Shown: positions 16,133 to 26,438, numbered from the stretch's first letter. The stretch is 64,000 nt of DNA from CAG-390 sp045644325 (GCA_045644325.1 JAZRGT010000010.1:114532-178531), one strand, 5' to 3'. Notes: generated by a model from the letters alone, not told the origin. Made by a program: numbers and translations.

Positions 16133-17806
16133 TCAGAACAGACCGCTGATCTTTCCGGTTTCGTCGACGTCAATACGCTCTGCCGCGGGGACTTTGGGGA
16201 GTCCAGGCATTGTCATAATATCGCCGGTAAGCGCAACGATGAAGCCTGCGCCTGCGGAAAGTCTGAGACCTCGTACGGTTACGGTAAAGCCTTCGGGAGC
16301 GCCGATCTTTGTCATATCGTCCGAGAAGCTGTACTGTGTCTTTGCCATACAGATGGGAAGATTACCGTATCCTGCAGCAGCAAGTCTGTCGGCTTCCTTC
16401 TTTGCCGCGGCGGTAAGGATCGCACCCTCGCCTCTGTATACGTTGCGAACGATCGCGTTGATCTTATCCTCAATAGTTCCCTCAAGCTCATAGCTGAAGG
16501 TGAAATCGTTCTTTTCTTCGCAAAGCTTAACAACTTCGTTTGCAAGCTCAATCGCACCGTTTCCGCCGTCTGCCCAAACGGTAGAGAGAATCGTCTTAAC
16601 TCCGAGTTCGGAGCACTTGTCAATTACGAGCTTGATCTCCGCGTCGGTATCGGTCGGGAACTTATTAACAGCAACAACGCAAGGAAGCTTATAAACGTCC
16701 TTGATGTTGGAAACGTGGCGGAGGAGGTTAGGAATACCCGCTTCAAGTGCGGTGAGATTTTCTTCTCCGAGCGCGGTCTTGGGGAGTCCGCCGTGCATCT
16801 TGAGTGCGCGAATGGTCGCAACCATTACAACCGCATCGGGCTTAAGACCCGCATAGCGGCACTTGATATCAAGGAACTTCTCTGCTCCAAGATCAGCGCC
16901 GAAGCCCGCTTCGGTAACGCAATATTCACCGAGGCGGAGAGCCATCTTGGTTGCTGTTACGGTATTACAGCCGTGCGCGATATTTGCGAAAGGACCGCCG
17001 TGAACGAGCGCGGGGGTGCCCTCAAGAGTCTGAACGAGGTTGGGACTCATTGCATCCTTAAGCAAAGCCGCCATAGCGCCGACAGCCTTGAGATCGCCTG
17101 CGGTTACGGGCTTATCGTCATAGGTATAACCGACTACGATGCGGGCAAGTCTTTCCTTGAGGTCGGTGATTGAGTTAGCAAGGCAGAATACAGCCATAAT
17201 TTCGGATGCAACGGTGATATCGTATCCGTCCTCACGGGGGATGCCGTTGACCTTGCTTCCGAGACCGTTTACGATCGCGCGGAGCTGGCGGTCATTCATA
17301 TCGACGCAACGCTTCCAGGTGATGCGTCTGGGATCAATATTGAGTGCGTTGCCCTGATATATATGGTTATCAAGCATAGCGGCGAGGAGGTTGTTAGCCG
17401 CGCCGATAGCGTGGAAGTCACCGGTAAAGTGGAGATTGATGTCCTCCATAGGAACTACCTGAGCGTATCCGCCGCCTGCCGCGCCGCCCTTGATTCCGAA
17501 TACGGGACCGAGCGAGGGCTCACGGAGTGCAGCGATCGACTTTTTACCTATCTTACGCAGACCGTCTGCAAGACCGATCGAGGTGGTAGTCTTTCCTTCT
17601 CCCGCGGGAGTGGGGGTGATTGCAGTTACAAGAACAAGCTTTCCGTTCTTTTCGGGAGTATCGGCAAGAAGATTTCTATCAATCTTTGCCTTATATTTGC
17701 CGTACTGATCAAGATATTTCTCGTCTATTCCCGCAGTTGCGGCGATTTCGGTTATGGGACGCAGTTTTGTTTGCTGTGCGATTTCAATATCGGTTAAGTA
17801 TGCCAT
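16133..17806 (-). CDS. fhs: formate-tetrahydrofolate ligase
   Basis: A 557-residue Fhs (10-formyl-THF synthetase), which makes 10-formyl-THF from formate, THF and ATP, in purine synthesis and one-carbon flow in anaerobes. Seen: the P-loop PTPAGEGKTTTSIGLADGL, REPSLGPVFGIKGGAAGGGYAQVVPMEDINLHFTGD region (positions about 95-130), and the C-terminal GLRLSAGAGFIVALTGDIMTMPGLP. It is the last gene of the long minus-strand run, 28 bases after the second sulfatase, and is closed by the terminator at 16086-16124. Confidence 0.97.
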   Translation of the reverse strand: MAYLTDIEIAQQTKLRPITEIAATAGIDEKYLDQYGKYKAKIDRNLLADTPEKNGKLVLVTAITPTPAGEGKTTTSIGLADGLRKIGKKSIAALREPSLGPVFGIKGGAAGGGYAQVVPMEDINLHFTGDFHAIGAANNLLAAMLDNHIYQGNALNIDPRRITWKRCVDMNDRQLRAIVNGLGSKVNGIPREDGYDITVASEIMAVFCLANSITDLKERLARIVVGYTYDDKPVTAGDLKAVGAMAALLKDAMSPNLVQTLEGTPALVHGGPFANIAHGCNTVTATKMALRLGEYCVTEAGFGADLGAEKFLDIKCRYAGLKPDAVVMVATIRALKMHGGLPKTALGEENLTALEAGIPNLLRHVSNIKDVYKLPCVVAVNKFPTDTDAEIKLVIDKCSELGVKTILSTVWADGGNGAIELANEVVKLCEEKNDFTFSYELEGTIEDKINAIVRNVYRGEGAILTAAAKKEADRLAAAGYGNLPICMAKTQYSFSDDMTKIGAPEGFTVTVRGLRLSAGAGFIVALTGDIMTMPGLPKVPAAERIDVDETGKISGLF

Positions 17807-17834
17807 TTTTCTTCTCCTTAAACATTAAGAATAA

Positions 17835-19373
17835 TTATACTTTTCCGCCGAAACTGTGTCTGTCATACTGACCGCCACCCGTTACAGCTTCATTTTTACC
17901 ATCAAAATCAGGATTTACGTATTTAGCGAACCAATCATCAAGCTCGCTTGCCATATCGGCAATGATACCCGAATAGTTAGGATCATCATATAGATTATTG
18001 TATTCATCAGGATCTGCATTAAGATCGTAGAGCTCACAAGGCCCGGGATAACGAAGAACAAGCTTATATTCCTTATTGCGGATCATTCTGCAAGGTCCGT
18101 ATTCGTCAAATACAACGACATTTTCGCGAACACGCTCATCCTTACCTTCAAGAAGATTCTTGAAGCTTGCTCCGGGCTGCTCGGGGTCGGGAGTATTCTC
18201 CACCCCTGCAATATCGAGTAGTGTCGGGAAAAGGTCGTAATGACTGAGCATTTCTTCCGAAACGCGCTTCCCCTCAAATCTGCCGGGTGCGGCAATGATC
18301 GCGGGAACCTTGACGGAAGTATCGTACATATTGACGGGCTTTGTGCCGTTGCCCTTGCCCCAGATGCCGTGGTGTCCCATGTTCATACCGTTATCCGCAG
18401 TGAACACGATAACGGTGTTATCAAGAATTCCTTCCTCTTCGAGTCTGTCAAGCAGACGTCCGATGTTTTCGTCCATCGCGCTGATTGCCGCATAATAGCC
18501 CGTAAGGCTTTCTCTGCGGTGCTCCTGCCAAGTCTCGGGGATGGGGGGATAATTCATCTGCGAATATCTGATGCCGGGGTGAGACTGCGAATTCCATTCC
18601 TCAAGAGTGATCTTACCGAATCTTGTCCAATTATGCGGAGGAAGATTGGGTGTGGATACGAACTCGCAATCCTTATACATATCAATGTATTCCTTCTTAT
18701 GGTGAACTGCCGACCAAGGCGAGTGGGGCGCCGTATAGCTTACCGAGAGGTAGAAAGGTTTCTCTTTATCTCTTGTATCAAGGAACTCGATTGCGTTATC
18801 GGTTATAACGTCTGTCACGTATTCGTTTTCAAGCATATTGATCTTACCGTCAACAAGCATCATCGGGTAGAAATAGTTATCACCGCCGAGAGCAATGGTC
18901 TTCCAATAGGTGTAGCCCGCCTGAGGCGTTGCACTGTCTCCTATATGCCATTTGCCTGAAAGAGCACATTCGTATCCGGCTTTCGCCAATTCTCCGGTTA
19001 TGGTTCTGTGGGGCGCAAGATACTGAATCGGAGTGTCGCCCGTGATCTGGCTCTTGCCCCAAGCATAATACCAAGGAAGACCTTCACTTTCATAAGCCTT
19101 GAGAAGTTCTTCATTGATTTTATCATCCGAAAGATTGCCTTTTGCAAGCCAATCGTGAACGCCGTGAGCAGAAGGCATCTTGCCGCACATTATTGATGCG
19201 CGCGCAGGAGAGCAGACGGGAGAGGCGCAGAAGAAATTTTCAAATCTTACGCCCATATCGGCAAGTCTATCGAGATTTGGAGTTTTAAGTTCCTTGTTGC
19301 CCGCGCATCCCATTGCCCATGCGCCGTGGTCATCGGACAGTATGAAAAGGAAATTAAGTCTGTTATTATTCAT
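17835..19373 (-). CDS. sulfatase, Cys-type
   Basis: A 512-residue type I sulfatase, not closely similar to the one at 14617. Seen: FILSDDHGAWAMGC (metal-binding Asp pair near residue 14), SPVCSPARAS with Cys54 as formylglycine precursor and Arg58, SGKWHIG, and FTADNGMNMGHHGIWGKG. No signal peptide, so probably cytoplasmic. The ATG at 19373 follows GAGGTTAG; an upstream TTG in the same frame was rejected. It sits between a flippase gene and fhs inside the housekeeping run. Substrate unknown; dependence on a maturase encoded elsewhere is inferred. Confidence 0.93.
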   Translation of the reverse strand: MNNNRLNFLFILSDDHGAWAMGCAGNKELKTPNLDRLADMGVRFENFFCASPVCSPARASIMCGKMPSAHGVHDWLAKGNLSDDKINEELLKAYESEGLPWYYAWGKSQITGDTPIQYLAPHRTITGELAKAGYECALSGKWHIGDSATPQAGYTYWKTIALGGDNYFYPMMLVDGKINMLENEYVTDVITDNAIEFLDTRDKEKPFYLSVSYTAPHSPWSAVHHKKEYIDMYKDCEFVSTPNLPPHNWTRFGKITLEEWNSQSHPGIRYSQMNYPPIPETWQEHRRESLTGYYAAISAMDENIGRLLDRLEEEGILDNTVIVFTADNGMNMGHHGIWGKGNGTKPVNMYDTSVKVPAIIAAPGRFEGKRVSEEMLSHYDLFPTLLDIAGVENTPDPEQPGASFKNLLEGKDERVRENVVVFDEYGPCRMIRNKEYKLVLRYPGPCELYDLNADPDEYNNLYDDPNYSGIIADMASELDDWFAKYVNPDFDGKNEAVTGGGQYDRHSFGGKV

Positions 19374-19397
19374 CACTAACCTCGCAGTGTTCAAAAT

Positions 19398-20837
19398 TCA
19401 GGCAGTACGCGCAAATTTCGCAATCACTTTTTTGATTATCGGCATAACGCCAATGATGATCGGTTTGATATTCAGCAAAACGATCAGGATAAAGCCTATA
19501 GCCTGAAAAGCGATCCATCCTTCAACCTCAAATACCATAGTCGCAGCCTGAAGGCAAAGCAAGGCGGTATTGACCATCAGCTTGATCGGTTGGACGTTGA
19601 ATTTAATATATTTCTGCGCATTTACCGCACGGATCACAAATACGGCAAGATAGCCGGCTATCGCACCGAGCGCCGCGCCCTGCGCAGCCTTTATTGGATC
19701 GAAGCGCTCGAGTATATACGGAATCGCAATAAAGCTTACTCCGATATTTGCCGCAGCACCCGCCATTGAAGTCAAAAGCGAAAGTACGCTTTTCTTTTTG
19801 ACAAGATAAACGCTTCCGAGGAAGGTGGCCAACGCAAGAAATACGGTTGCTATTATAAGAGTCGGCATATACTGCCACGCCTCGTAATAAGAATCGTCCA
19901 TCAAAAGCACCGTGAATATCTTAGAAAACGCGATGAGTCCCGATCCCGCCATAAACATCAGACCGAGATAGCTTTTGAATACGCTTGAATAAAAGCTTCC
20001 TCTTTCGCTTTCCGTAGCATCCGTTACGGCTGAAAGCTGCCAAGCTTCTGTGAAGATTGTCGTCAGCAAGGTAATCGCCGTTGGAATCTTATACGCCGCG
20101 GCGAAAATTCCATTCACCTCATCGCCACAGTAATGAGCAACCATAAATCTGTTGGCAACGCTGTTTATCCATAGAAAAACGGTTGTCGGGATCATCGGTA
20201 CGCTGTATTTCAGCATACTGATTATACATTCTTTTTTAACGTACGCAAGCTTGAAATCACGGTGGAGTTTCATTGAGATTATAAGAAATACAGTCACAAG
20301 CACGTTTGCGACAACTACGGATAGAACGTATCCGAGAATTCCCATATCGAAGCATACAAGGAAAATAATATTAAAAGCAATATTTAACGCCGTATTTATT
20401 ATCCCTTGCAAGGCGTACATTTTGGTATGACCGAGACCTCTGACGTAATAAGAAACCGCGCACTGGAGATTTGCCGTAATAACAAAAACAACGATCAGCC
20501 AATTATATCCGTCAAAATAGTCAAGATACCAAAGAAGCGGCGAAAGAAGGAGGAAGATTCCGCTGCCAACGAGCAGCATTGCCATACCCGAGGAGAAGAC
20601 TTCATTTTTCTTATCCTCAGCATCTATGGCAAAGCGGAAAATTCCGTCGTACATACCTATCGCGGCAAGCGGCATCAAAAGGTTAGCCGCTTGCGTAATC
20701 AGGTCTACCGTTGAATACTCCGCCCTCGACAAAAGCGCGGTATATAGCGGCATAAGAAGAAATACCATAACCTTTGAGGAAAAGGTTCCTATGCCGAATA
20801 TCAGCGTATTAGACAGTAGCTTTTTATATTTATTCAT
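19398..20837 (-). CDS. polysaccharide flippase (Wzx/RfbX-like, MOP superfamily)
   Basis: A 479-residue polytopic membrane protein with about 14 predicted helices and the polysaccharide-biosynthesis-protein N terminus (NTLIFGIGTFSSKVMVFLLMPLYT). Such proteins flip undecaprenyl-linked oligosaccharides across the membrane. There are no glycosyltransferase genes next to it; it is placed between yebC and a sulfatase, with short gaps on both sides (33 and 24 bases). A MurJ function is less likely, as the sequence looks more like Wzx. Confidence 0.88.
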   Translation of the reverse strand: MNKYKKLLSNTLIFGIGTFSSKVMVFLLMPLYTALLSRAEYSTVDLITQAANLLMPLAAIGMYDGIFRFAIDAEDKKNEVFSSGMAMLLVGSGIFLLLSPLLWYLDYFDGYNWLIVVFVITANLQCAVSYYVRGLGHTKMYALQGIINTALNIAFNIIFLVCFDMGILGYVLSVVVANVLVTVFLIISMKLHRDFKLAYVKKECIISMLKYSVPMIPTTVFLWINSVANRFMVAHYCGDEVNGIFAAAYKIPTAITLLTTIFTEAWQLSAVTDATESERGSFYSSVFKSYLGLMFMAGSGLIAFSKIFTVLLMDDSYYEAWQYMPTLIIATVFLALATFLGSVYLVKKKSVLSLLTSMAGAAANIGVSFIAIPYILERFDPIKAAQGAALGAIAGYLAVFVIRAVNAQKYIKFNVQPIKLMVNTALLCLQAATMVFEVEGWIAFQAIGFILIVLLNIKPIIIGVMPIIKKVIAKFARTA

Positions 20838-20870
20838 TAATTATTGCGCCTCTGTAAAAACTGTACGTTA

Positions 20871-21602
20871 TCAGTCGGCATTCTCCCAGTTATGGTAAAC
20901 GTTCATAACGTCATCGTCATCCTCAAGCTTTTCAAGAAGAAGTCCCATAAACTTGATGTCATCTTCACTTGTAAGCTCAACAGTGTTCTGGGGAACCTTG
21001 GTCTTTTCAGCGGACTCAAGCTTATAGCCTGCCGCCTCAAGAGCCTCGGAAACTGCATAAAGATCGTCGGGCTCGGTGTAGATCTCGAAGATATCCTCGT
21101 CAGCCATAAAGTCAGCTGCGCCCGCTTCAAGAGAAGCCTCCATAAGCGCATCCTCGTCGATATCTCCATCCTCGTTGTTGATGATAATCAGTCCCTTATC
21201 GTCAAACATAAAGCTTACGCAACCCGAGTTACCGAGATTGCCGTGGTACTTGGAGAAGTAGGAACGAACGTTACCTACGGTACGGTTACGGTTATCGGTG
21301 GTAGTCTCAACGATTACGGCAACACCGGAGGGACCGTAGCCTTCGTAGGTGATAGCCTCGAAGTTCGAGTTATCAGAGCCCATTGCTTTTTTGATGGTGC
21401 GCTCGATGTTATCGTTGGGAACGTTGTTAGACTTCGCCTTCTGAATAAGGTCGCGAAGCTTAGAGTTGGATGCGGGATCGGGACCGCTTTCCTTAACTGC
21501 GATGGTAATTTCCTTACCGATTTTTGTGAAGACCTTCGCCTTCTGCGCGTCGGTCTTTTCCTTCTTGTGCTTGATGTTACTCCATTTGCTATGTCCGGAC
21601 AT
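20871..21602 (-). CDS. yebC: YebC/PmpR family protein (TACO1 homolog)
   Basis: A 243-residue YebC family protein: MSGHSKWSNIKHKKEKTDA start, FTKIGKEI, YEGYGPSGVAVIVE and a C-terminal LLEKLEDDDDVMNVYHN motif. The family has been annotated as a transcriptional regulator; more recent work on YebC and TACO1 links it to translation of proline-rich stretches. It lies between argS (35-base gap) and a flippase gene. Confidence 0.96.
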   Translation of the reverse strand: MSGHSKWSNIKHKKEKTDAQKAKVFTKIGKEITIAVKESGPDPASNSKLRDLIQKAKSNNVPNDNIERTIKKAMGSDNSNFEAITYEGYGPSGVAVIVETTTDNRNRTVGNVRSYFSKYHGNLGNSGCVSFMFDDKGLIIINNEDGDIDEDALMEASLEAGAADFMADEDIFEIYTEPDDLYAVSEALEAAGYKLESAEKTKVPQNTVELTSEDDIKFMGLLLEKLEDDDDVMNVYHNWENAD

Positions 21603-21637
21603 TTTTATATACCTCTTTTTAATAAATTCTTGTTTAT

Positions 21638-23356
21638 TTAGATCTGCTCTGTCTTCTTCATACAGATGAGCTCGAATGCTGTACCGAGGATCGACTTGGT
21701 TGCCTTGGTGAGTGCAACACGTGTTGCGACTACTTCGGGATCGGTTTCGGTAAGGATGGAACAGTTGTGATAGAAACGGTTATACGCTGCCGCGAGATCG
21801 AGAATATATCTTGTTACGTAGAAGGGCTCGTAGCTTTCGATAGCTGCTTCAACTCTCTCGGGGAAGATCGAGATCACACGGAGAAGCTCGTGCTCCTCGA
21901 GGGTGGTTGCCTTATAGGTGCACTCGGTGTTGATATCAGCAGCCTTTGCGAGAACCGAGCAGGTACGCGCATAGGTGTACTGAACGTAGGGGCCGGTGTT
22001 TCCGTCATAAGAAAGCGCATCCTCGAGCATAAAGTTGATATCCTTGATTCTGTTGTTGGAAAGATAATAGAATACAATCGCTCCGACGCCGACCTTTTCC
22101 GCGATCTCGCACTTCTTCTCTTCCGACATATCGGGGTTCTTTTCACCTGTGATCTGGTAAACCTTTTCAATAGCCTGAGCAAAAAGGTCCTTAAGAAGAA
22201 TTACGTTACCTGTTCTCGTAGCAAGCTTTGCGCCGTTGATGCTTACCGTGCCGTAGGGAACGTGAACGAGCTTGTCGGACCAATCGTAGCCCATAAGCTC
22301 AACTACCTTGAACCACTGCGCGAAGTGGAGAGACTGACCTGCGGAAGTTACGTAGATGCACTTATCGAAATCGTACTCGTTCTTACGGTAAACAGCCGCG
22401 GCAATATCTCTGGTGGGATAGAGCGTTGAGCCGTCGCGCTTGAGAATCAAGCAAGGAGGCATATTGTATTCGGAAAGATCTACGATGGAGGCTCCGTCAT
22501 CAATCTTCATAATGCCCGAATCGCGCAGCTTCTGTACCTGAGCGGGCATCTTATCGGTATAGAAGCTCTCGCCGTTATAGGAATCGAACTCGATACCGAG
22601 CTGAGCGTAGGTCTTTTCATATTCCTCAAGGCTGATCTTGATGAACCACTTCCAAAGCTCGATGTTTTCGGGATCGTTGTGCTCGAGCTTTGTGAACTCT
22701 GCGCGAGCATCATCGTTGAGCGCAGAATTATTTTCAGCCTCCGCGTGGAACTTAACGTAAAGCTCGACGAGCTTGTCAATTCCGCCTTGCTCAATTTCTT
22801 CCTTGCTTCCCCAAAGACGGTATGCAACGATAAGCTTACCGAACTGAGTTCCCCAGTCGCCGAGATGGTTGATGCCTATGCACTTGTAGCCCGCAAACTC
22901 GTGAAGCTTTTTGAGCGAATGACCGATAACGGTAGTACCAAGGTGACCGATGTGGAAGGGCTTTGCTACGTTGGGAGAAGAATAGTCGAGTACAACGGTC
23001 TTTCCCTCGCCGTTTTCGGGAGAACCGTACTTTTCTCCCTTTGCGAATACCTCGCAGAGGACTTCGTTTGCAAGCGCAGTGCTGTCGATCTTGAAGTTAA
23101 GATAACCGTTTACTGCCTCTGCCTTAATTGCGGAATCCGCAGGAAAGCTCTCAGCAAGTGCCATCGCGATCTGGATAGGCGAACGGCGGAGGATCTTGCT
23201 GAGTTTAAAGCACGGGAGTGCTATATCACCCATAGAGGTGTCGGTGGGATACTCGAGCAGATCGAGGATTTCGGATTCCGAAAGAGATGCACCTGCAAAA
23301 GAGGCCGCAACAGATTCGGAGATCGTCTTTGCAATATTCAACTTAAATGTTTTCAT
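21638..23356 (-). CDS. argS: arginine-tRNA ligase
   Basis: A 572-residue class I synthetase with the ArgS N-terminal tRNA-binding domain (1-110), the HIGH motif in NVAKPFHIGHLGTTVIG (135-138), and the C-terminal helical anticodon-binding domain (YVQYTYARTCSVL onward). A canonical KMSK is absent, as usual for ArgS; the equivalent is around LATRTGNVI. It follows recN with a 20-base gap. Placement next to argR is a genomic neighbourhood also seen in other Firmicutes. Confidence 0.97.
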   Translation of the reverse strand: MKTFKLNIAKTISESVAASFAGASLSESEILDLLEYPTDTSMGDIALPCFKLSKILRRSPIQIAMALAESFPADSAIKAEAVNGYLNFKIDSTALANEVLCEVFAKGEKYGSPENGEGKTVVLDYSSPNVAKPFHIGHLGTTVIGHSLKKLHEFAGYKCIGINHLGDWGTQFGKLIVAYRLWGSKEEIEQGGIDKLVELYVKFHAEAENNSALNDDARAEFTKLEHNDPENIELWKWFIKISLEEYEKTYAQLGIEFDSYNGESFYTDKMPAQVQKLRDSGIMKIDDGASIVDLSEYNMPPCLILKRDGSTLYPTRDIAAAVYRKNEYDFDKCIYVTSAGQSLHFAQWFKVVELMGYDWSDKLVHVPYGTVSINGAKLATRTGNVILLKDLFAQAIEKVYQITGEKNPDMSEEKKCEIAEKVGVGAIVFYYLSNNRIKDINFMLEDALSYDGNTGPYVQYTYARTCSVLAKAADINTECTYKATTLEEHELLRVISIFPERVEAAIESYEPFYVTRYILDLAAAYNRFYHNCSILTETDPEVVATRVALTKATKSILGTAFELICMKKTEQI

Positions 23357-23376
23357 AATTATTTACCATCCGTATA

Positions 23377-25059
23377 TTAATATGTTTTACCTTCGTTTAT
23401 CATATCTATCGCCGCAAGTCTTTGTGCCTCGGAGACGTTGATTCCGCCGAGAATTCTTGCGGTTTCTTCGATTCTGCCCATTTCGTCAAGCTCGGAAACG
23501 GTCGTTTCAGCCCTACCATCAACTTCGGTCTTTGATACCCAAAGATGAGTGTGAGCCAAAGACGCAATCTGCGCCGAATGGGTAACAGACAGAACCTGAG
23601 CTGAGCGAGCGGCTTGTTTTAGCTTGATTCCGACTTTTCGCGAAGTCTTACCCGAAATTCCGCTGTCAACCTCATCGAATATCAAGGTAGATATGGAATC
23701 TGCACCGGCAACGGCGCATTTTATAGCGAGCATTACTCTTGAAAGCTCACCGCCCGAGGCTGATTTTGATAGCGGCAAAAGGGGTTCGCCCGGGTTTGCG
23801 GCAATAAGGAATTCAACCGTATCCTTACCGTAATCATTGAAATCCTCGCACTCGGAAACTGTGATTGAAAACCTGACCTTCGGCATATCGAGGAAATGCA
23901 GTATTTCACAAACCTCTTTTTCAATGACCATTGAAGCCGACGAACGGGCACAGGTGATTTCTTTTGCTATATCGTTAAGCTCTGATCTGATTTTAGCCTC
24001 TTGAGCCGATAATTCTTCTATTCTGCCATCGGAGTTTTCAACGGTATCAAGATCACGCTTTGCCTTTTCACCGAATTCGATTATCTCGTCAACGGTGCTG
24101 CCGTATTTTCTTTTTAATCGTGTTATCAGCGCAAGTCGTGATTCGATATCATCAAGTCGCTTTCCGGGATCGCTTTCGAGATCGGAATCCTTGACGATTC
24201 GTTGCAATTCAGAAGCAATATCATCGAGCTCGTAGGTACAGCTTCGAAGTCTCGCGGCAAGCTCGGAAAATTCGGGAACAACGTCAGCAACCTTGGCAAC
24301 AGCCTCTGCGGCGCGCAAAGCCAAAGAAGATGCTGTAATTCCCTTTTCATTGGTACAAAGAGTTCTTGCGGCGGCATCCGTATGCTTTTTAATACGCTCT
24401 GCAGACCTGAGCTTTTCGCGTTCTCTGACAAGCTCGTCTTCTTCGCCGTTTTTCAACTTTGCAGAAGTAATCTCTTTGATTTGAAATTCAAGCATATCCT
24501 TCATACGCAAAAGCTCAAGAGAATTTTTACGCACCGCTGAAATATCCGACTTCAGCTGCTTCCAATTTAAATATTTTTCGCGATAAACGGATAATTTATC
24601 GTCGGTCTTTGCAAAAGTGTCTATAAGCTCATATCTTTCATTTTCGTCCGAAAGACGCAGGCTGTCGTGCTGACCGTGTATCGAAATAAGGAGTGCTCCG
24701 ACTCGTCGCATCAGCTGCTGGGTAACGCCTCTGCCGTCGATTCGGCAAACAGATTTTCCTTCACTTGTAAGCGATCTTTCGAGCGTGATTTCTGAATCAT
24801 TGATCTCAAAACCCAACTCGCACAATGCATCTACCGATTTTTCCGAAAGCTCAGAGAATACGGCACTCACAAGTGCCTTCTTTTCTCCGCTTCTGAGCAG
24901 ATCGCGCGCTATTTTATTACATACTAAAAAATTAATACTGTCGGTTATAACAGACTTACCTGCTCCGGTTTCACCGGTGAACACCGAAAGTCCGTCGTTA
25001 AACTCAATCTCAAGATCTCGGATAACCGCCATATTTTGAATATGCAACGATTTCAGCAT
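23377..25059 (-). CDS. recN: DNA repair protein RecN
   Basis: A 560-residue SMC-like ATPase acting early in double-strand-break repair. The N-terminal half has Walker A TGETGAGKSVITDSINFL (residues 29-46), followed by a coiled-coil central region (about 155-370), and a C-terminal half with SASGGELSRVMLAIK (ABC signature) and LIFDEVDSGISGKT (Walker B). Complete length for the family. It begins 13 bases after argR; argR-recN adjacency is conserved in Firmicutes. Confidence 0.97.
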   Translation of the reverse strand: MLKSLHIQNMAVIRDLEIEFNDGLSVFTGETGAGKSVITDSINFLVCNKIARDLLRSGEKKALVSAVFSELSEKSVDALCELGFEINDSEITLERSLTSEGKSVCRIDGRGVTQQLMRRVGALLISIHGQHDSLRLSDENERYELIDTFAKTDDKLSVYREKYLNWKQLKSDISAVRKNSLELLRMKDMLEFQIKEITSAKLKNGEEDELVREREKLRSAERIKKHTDAAARTLCTNEKGITASSLALRAAEAVAKVADVVPEFSELAARLRSCTYELDDIASELQRIVKDSDLESDPGKRLDDIESRLALITRLKRKYGSTVDEIIEFGEKAKRDLDTVENSDGRIEELSAQEAKIRSELNDIAKEITCARSSASMVIEKEVCEILHFLDMPKVRFSITVSECEDFNDYGKDTVEFLIAANPGEPLLPLSKSASGGELSRVMLAIKCAVAGADSISTLIFDEVDSGISGKTSRKVGIKLKQAARSAQVLSVTHSAQIASLAHTHLWVSKTEVDGRAETTVSELDEMGRIEETARILGGINVSEAQRLAAIDMINEGKTY

Positions 25060-25072
25060 AGCGTGTCCTCAA

Positions 25073-25528
25073 TTATATGGTGTCAAGCAGAGCGTGAATT
25101 CTCGCGCTGAGATCCTTGGCTGCTGCTTCACTTCTGACGACCATAATGATCGTATCGTCGCCCGCAACGCATCCGAGAATATCGTTCGAATCTATTGAAT
25201 CAAGTCCCGTCGCAACGGCAGTTGCAAGTCCCGGGTAGGTCTTGACAACAATATTATTCATTGCGTAATCCACACCTATTATCGAGCTTACCAGCGCGCG
25301 ATTAAACTTGATAGAAGGAATTACATCGTTCGGAGCGGGAACGGTATATCTATAAGAACCTCGACCCGTTAAAACCTTTGTCAGCTTCAGTTCTCTGATA
25401 TCTCTCGAAACAGTCGCCTGAGTAACCTGAAAGCCCTCCTTACGGAGCATACCGATCAGATCCTCCTGCGTTTCTATTTCGTATCTTGTGATCAATGCAA
25501 TGATCTTTTCCTGACGCAAATTTTTCAT
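25073..25528 (-). CDS. argR: arginine repressor
   Basis: A 151-residue ArgR/AhrC. The N-terminal winged helix contains QATVSRDIRELKLTKV; the C-terminal oligomerisation and arginine-binding domain contains the GCVAGDDTIIMVV segment with the Asp pair that contacts arginine. It represses arginine synthesis and activates catabolism when arginine is bound. It is embedded between nadK and recN as in many Clostridia; no ARG-box search could be made across the genome. Confidence 0.96.
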   Translation of the reverse strand: MKNLRQEKIIALITRYEIETQEDLIGMLRKEGFQVTQATVSRDIRELKLTKVLTGRGSYRYTVPAPNDVIPSIKFNRALVSSIIGVDYAMNNIVVKTYPGLATAVATGLDSIDSNDILGCVAGDDTIIMVVRSEAAAKDLSARIHALLDTI

Positions 25529-25552
25529 TATAGCACAGATCCCCTTTATACG

Positions 25553-26410
25553 TTATATAGATCCAAGCTTTGAGCAAAGATCTTCATAGAAATTATGCTC
25601 CTTGACGCGTAAGAGCTTTGCAACCTTATCGGATTTTGAAACACGAACCGACTGATTGCGCATAATTCTGATATTTATTCTTCCGTCAATCGTAAGATAG
25701 AGATATGGCTCTCTGTCACAAATATTCTTAACCTCTATGACCGAGCTATCCGAGAAGACGATCGGTCTGTCCTTAAAGGAGTGGGGGCAAATCGGCGTAA
25801 CGCAGATAACGGGCGCGTTGGGCGCAAGGATCGGGCCACCCGCAGACAAGGAGTACGCGGTAGACCCTGAAGGAGAGGTTATGATCAAGCCATCTGCGCG
25901 ATATGTACCCACGTTTTTACCGTCAGATTTTACTTGCATATCAACTATGCGAGCGATAGAGCCATTGGAAATAACTGCGTCATTGAGCGCACGGCTGACG
26001 TAAAGAGGCTTTCCGTTATGCCTTAACTCTATGTCAAGCATCATTCGGTCTTCGAAATAATAATCTCCCGACATAACCTTTTCTATCAGGTCCATCTCGC
26101 TGACTTCAAGGGATGTCATATATCCGAGTCTGCCCTTATTTATACCAAGGATCGGAATATCGCGAGGAGCGGCTCTGCGCGCAGCTTCAAGCACCGTTCC
26201 GTCACCGCCTACTACTACGACGAGATCTACGTTATCGTACATTCTGTCGGGCGATACGAATTTTACACCATCGCACTCCTCTACGATACCGCGAGCGTAA
26301 GTCGGCAGAATCAGTTTTGCGCCGAGTGCAAGAAAGCGTGACGCCGCCTCTGCGGCTACGTCTGCCTTTTCCTGTATTTTGTAATTTGTTGTGATTGTAA
26401 TGTTTTTCAT
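25553..26410 (-). CDS. nadK: NAD kinase
   Basis: A 285-residue NAD kinase, making NADP from NAD and ATP. Motifs: VVVGGDGTVLEAAR (GGDGT), NKGRLGYMTSLEV, the nucleotide-binding ADGLIITSPSGSTAYSLSAGG, and VICVTPICPHS. It is preceded by tlyA (28 bases) and followed by argR (24 bases), the standard neighbourhood in this phylum. Confidence 0.96.
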   Translation of the reverse strand: MKNITITTNYKIQEKADVAAEAASRFLALGAKLILPTYARGIVEECDGVKFVSPDRMYDNVDLVVVVGGDGTVLEAARRAAPRDIPILGINKGRLGYMTSLEVSEMDLIEKVMSGDYYFEDRMMLDIELRHNGKPLYVSRALNDAVISNGSIARIVDMQVKSDGKNVGTYRADGLIITSPSGSTAYSLSAGGPILAPNAPVICVTPICPHSFKDRPIVFSDSSVIEVKNICDREPYLYLTIDGRINIRIMRNQSVRVSKSDKVAKLLRVKEHNFYEDLCSKLGSI

Positions 26411-26438
26411 CTTTTTCTCCTAAATACCGAAGAAAATT

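Noticed and set aside
23357..23376. T-box leader before argS
   Set aside because: Only 20 bases separate recN and argS, and no T-box sequence is present.
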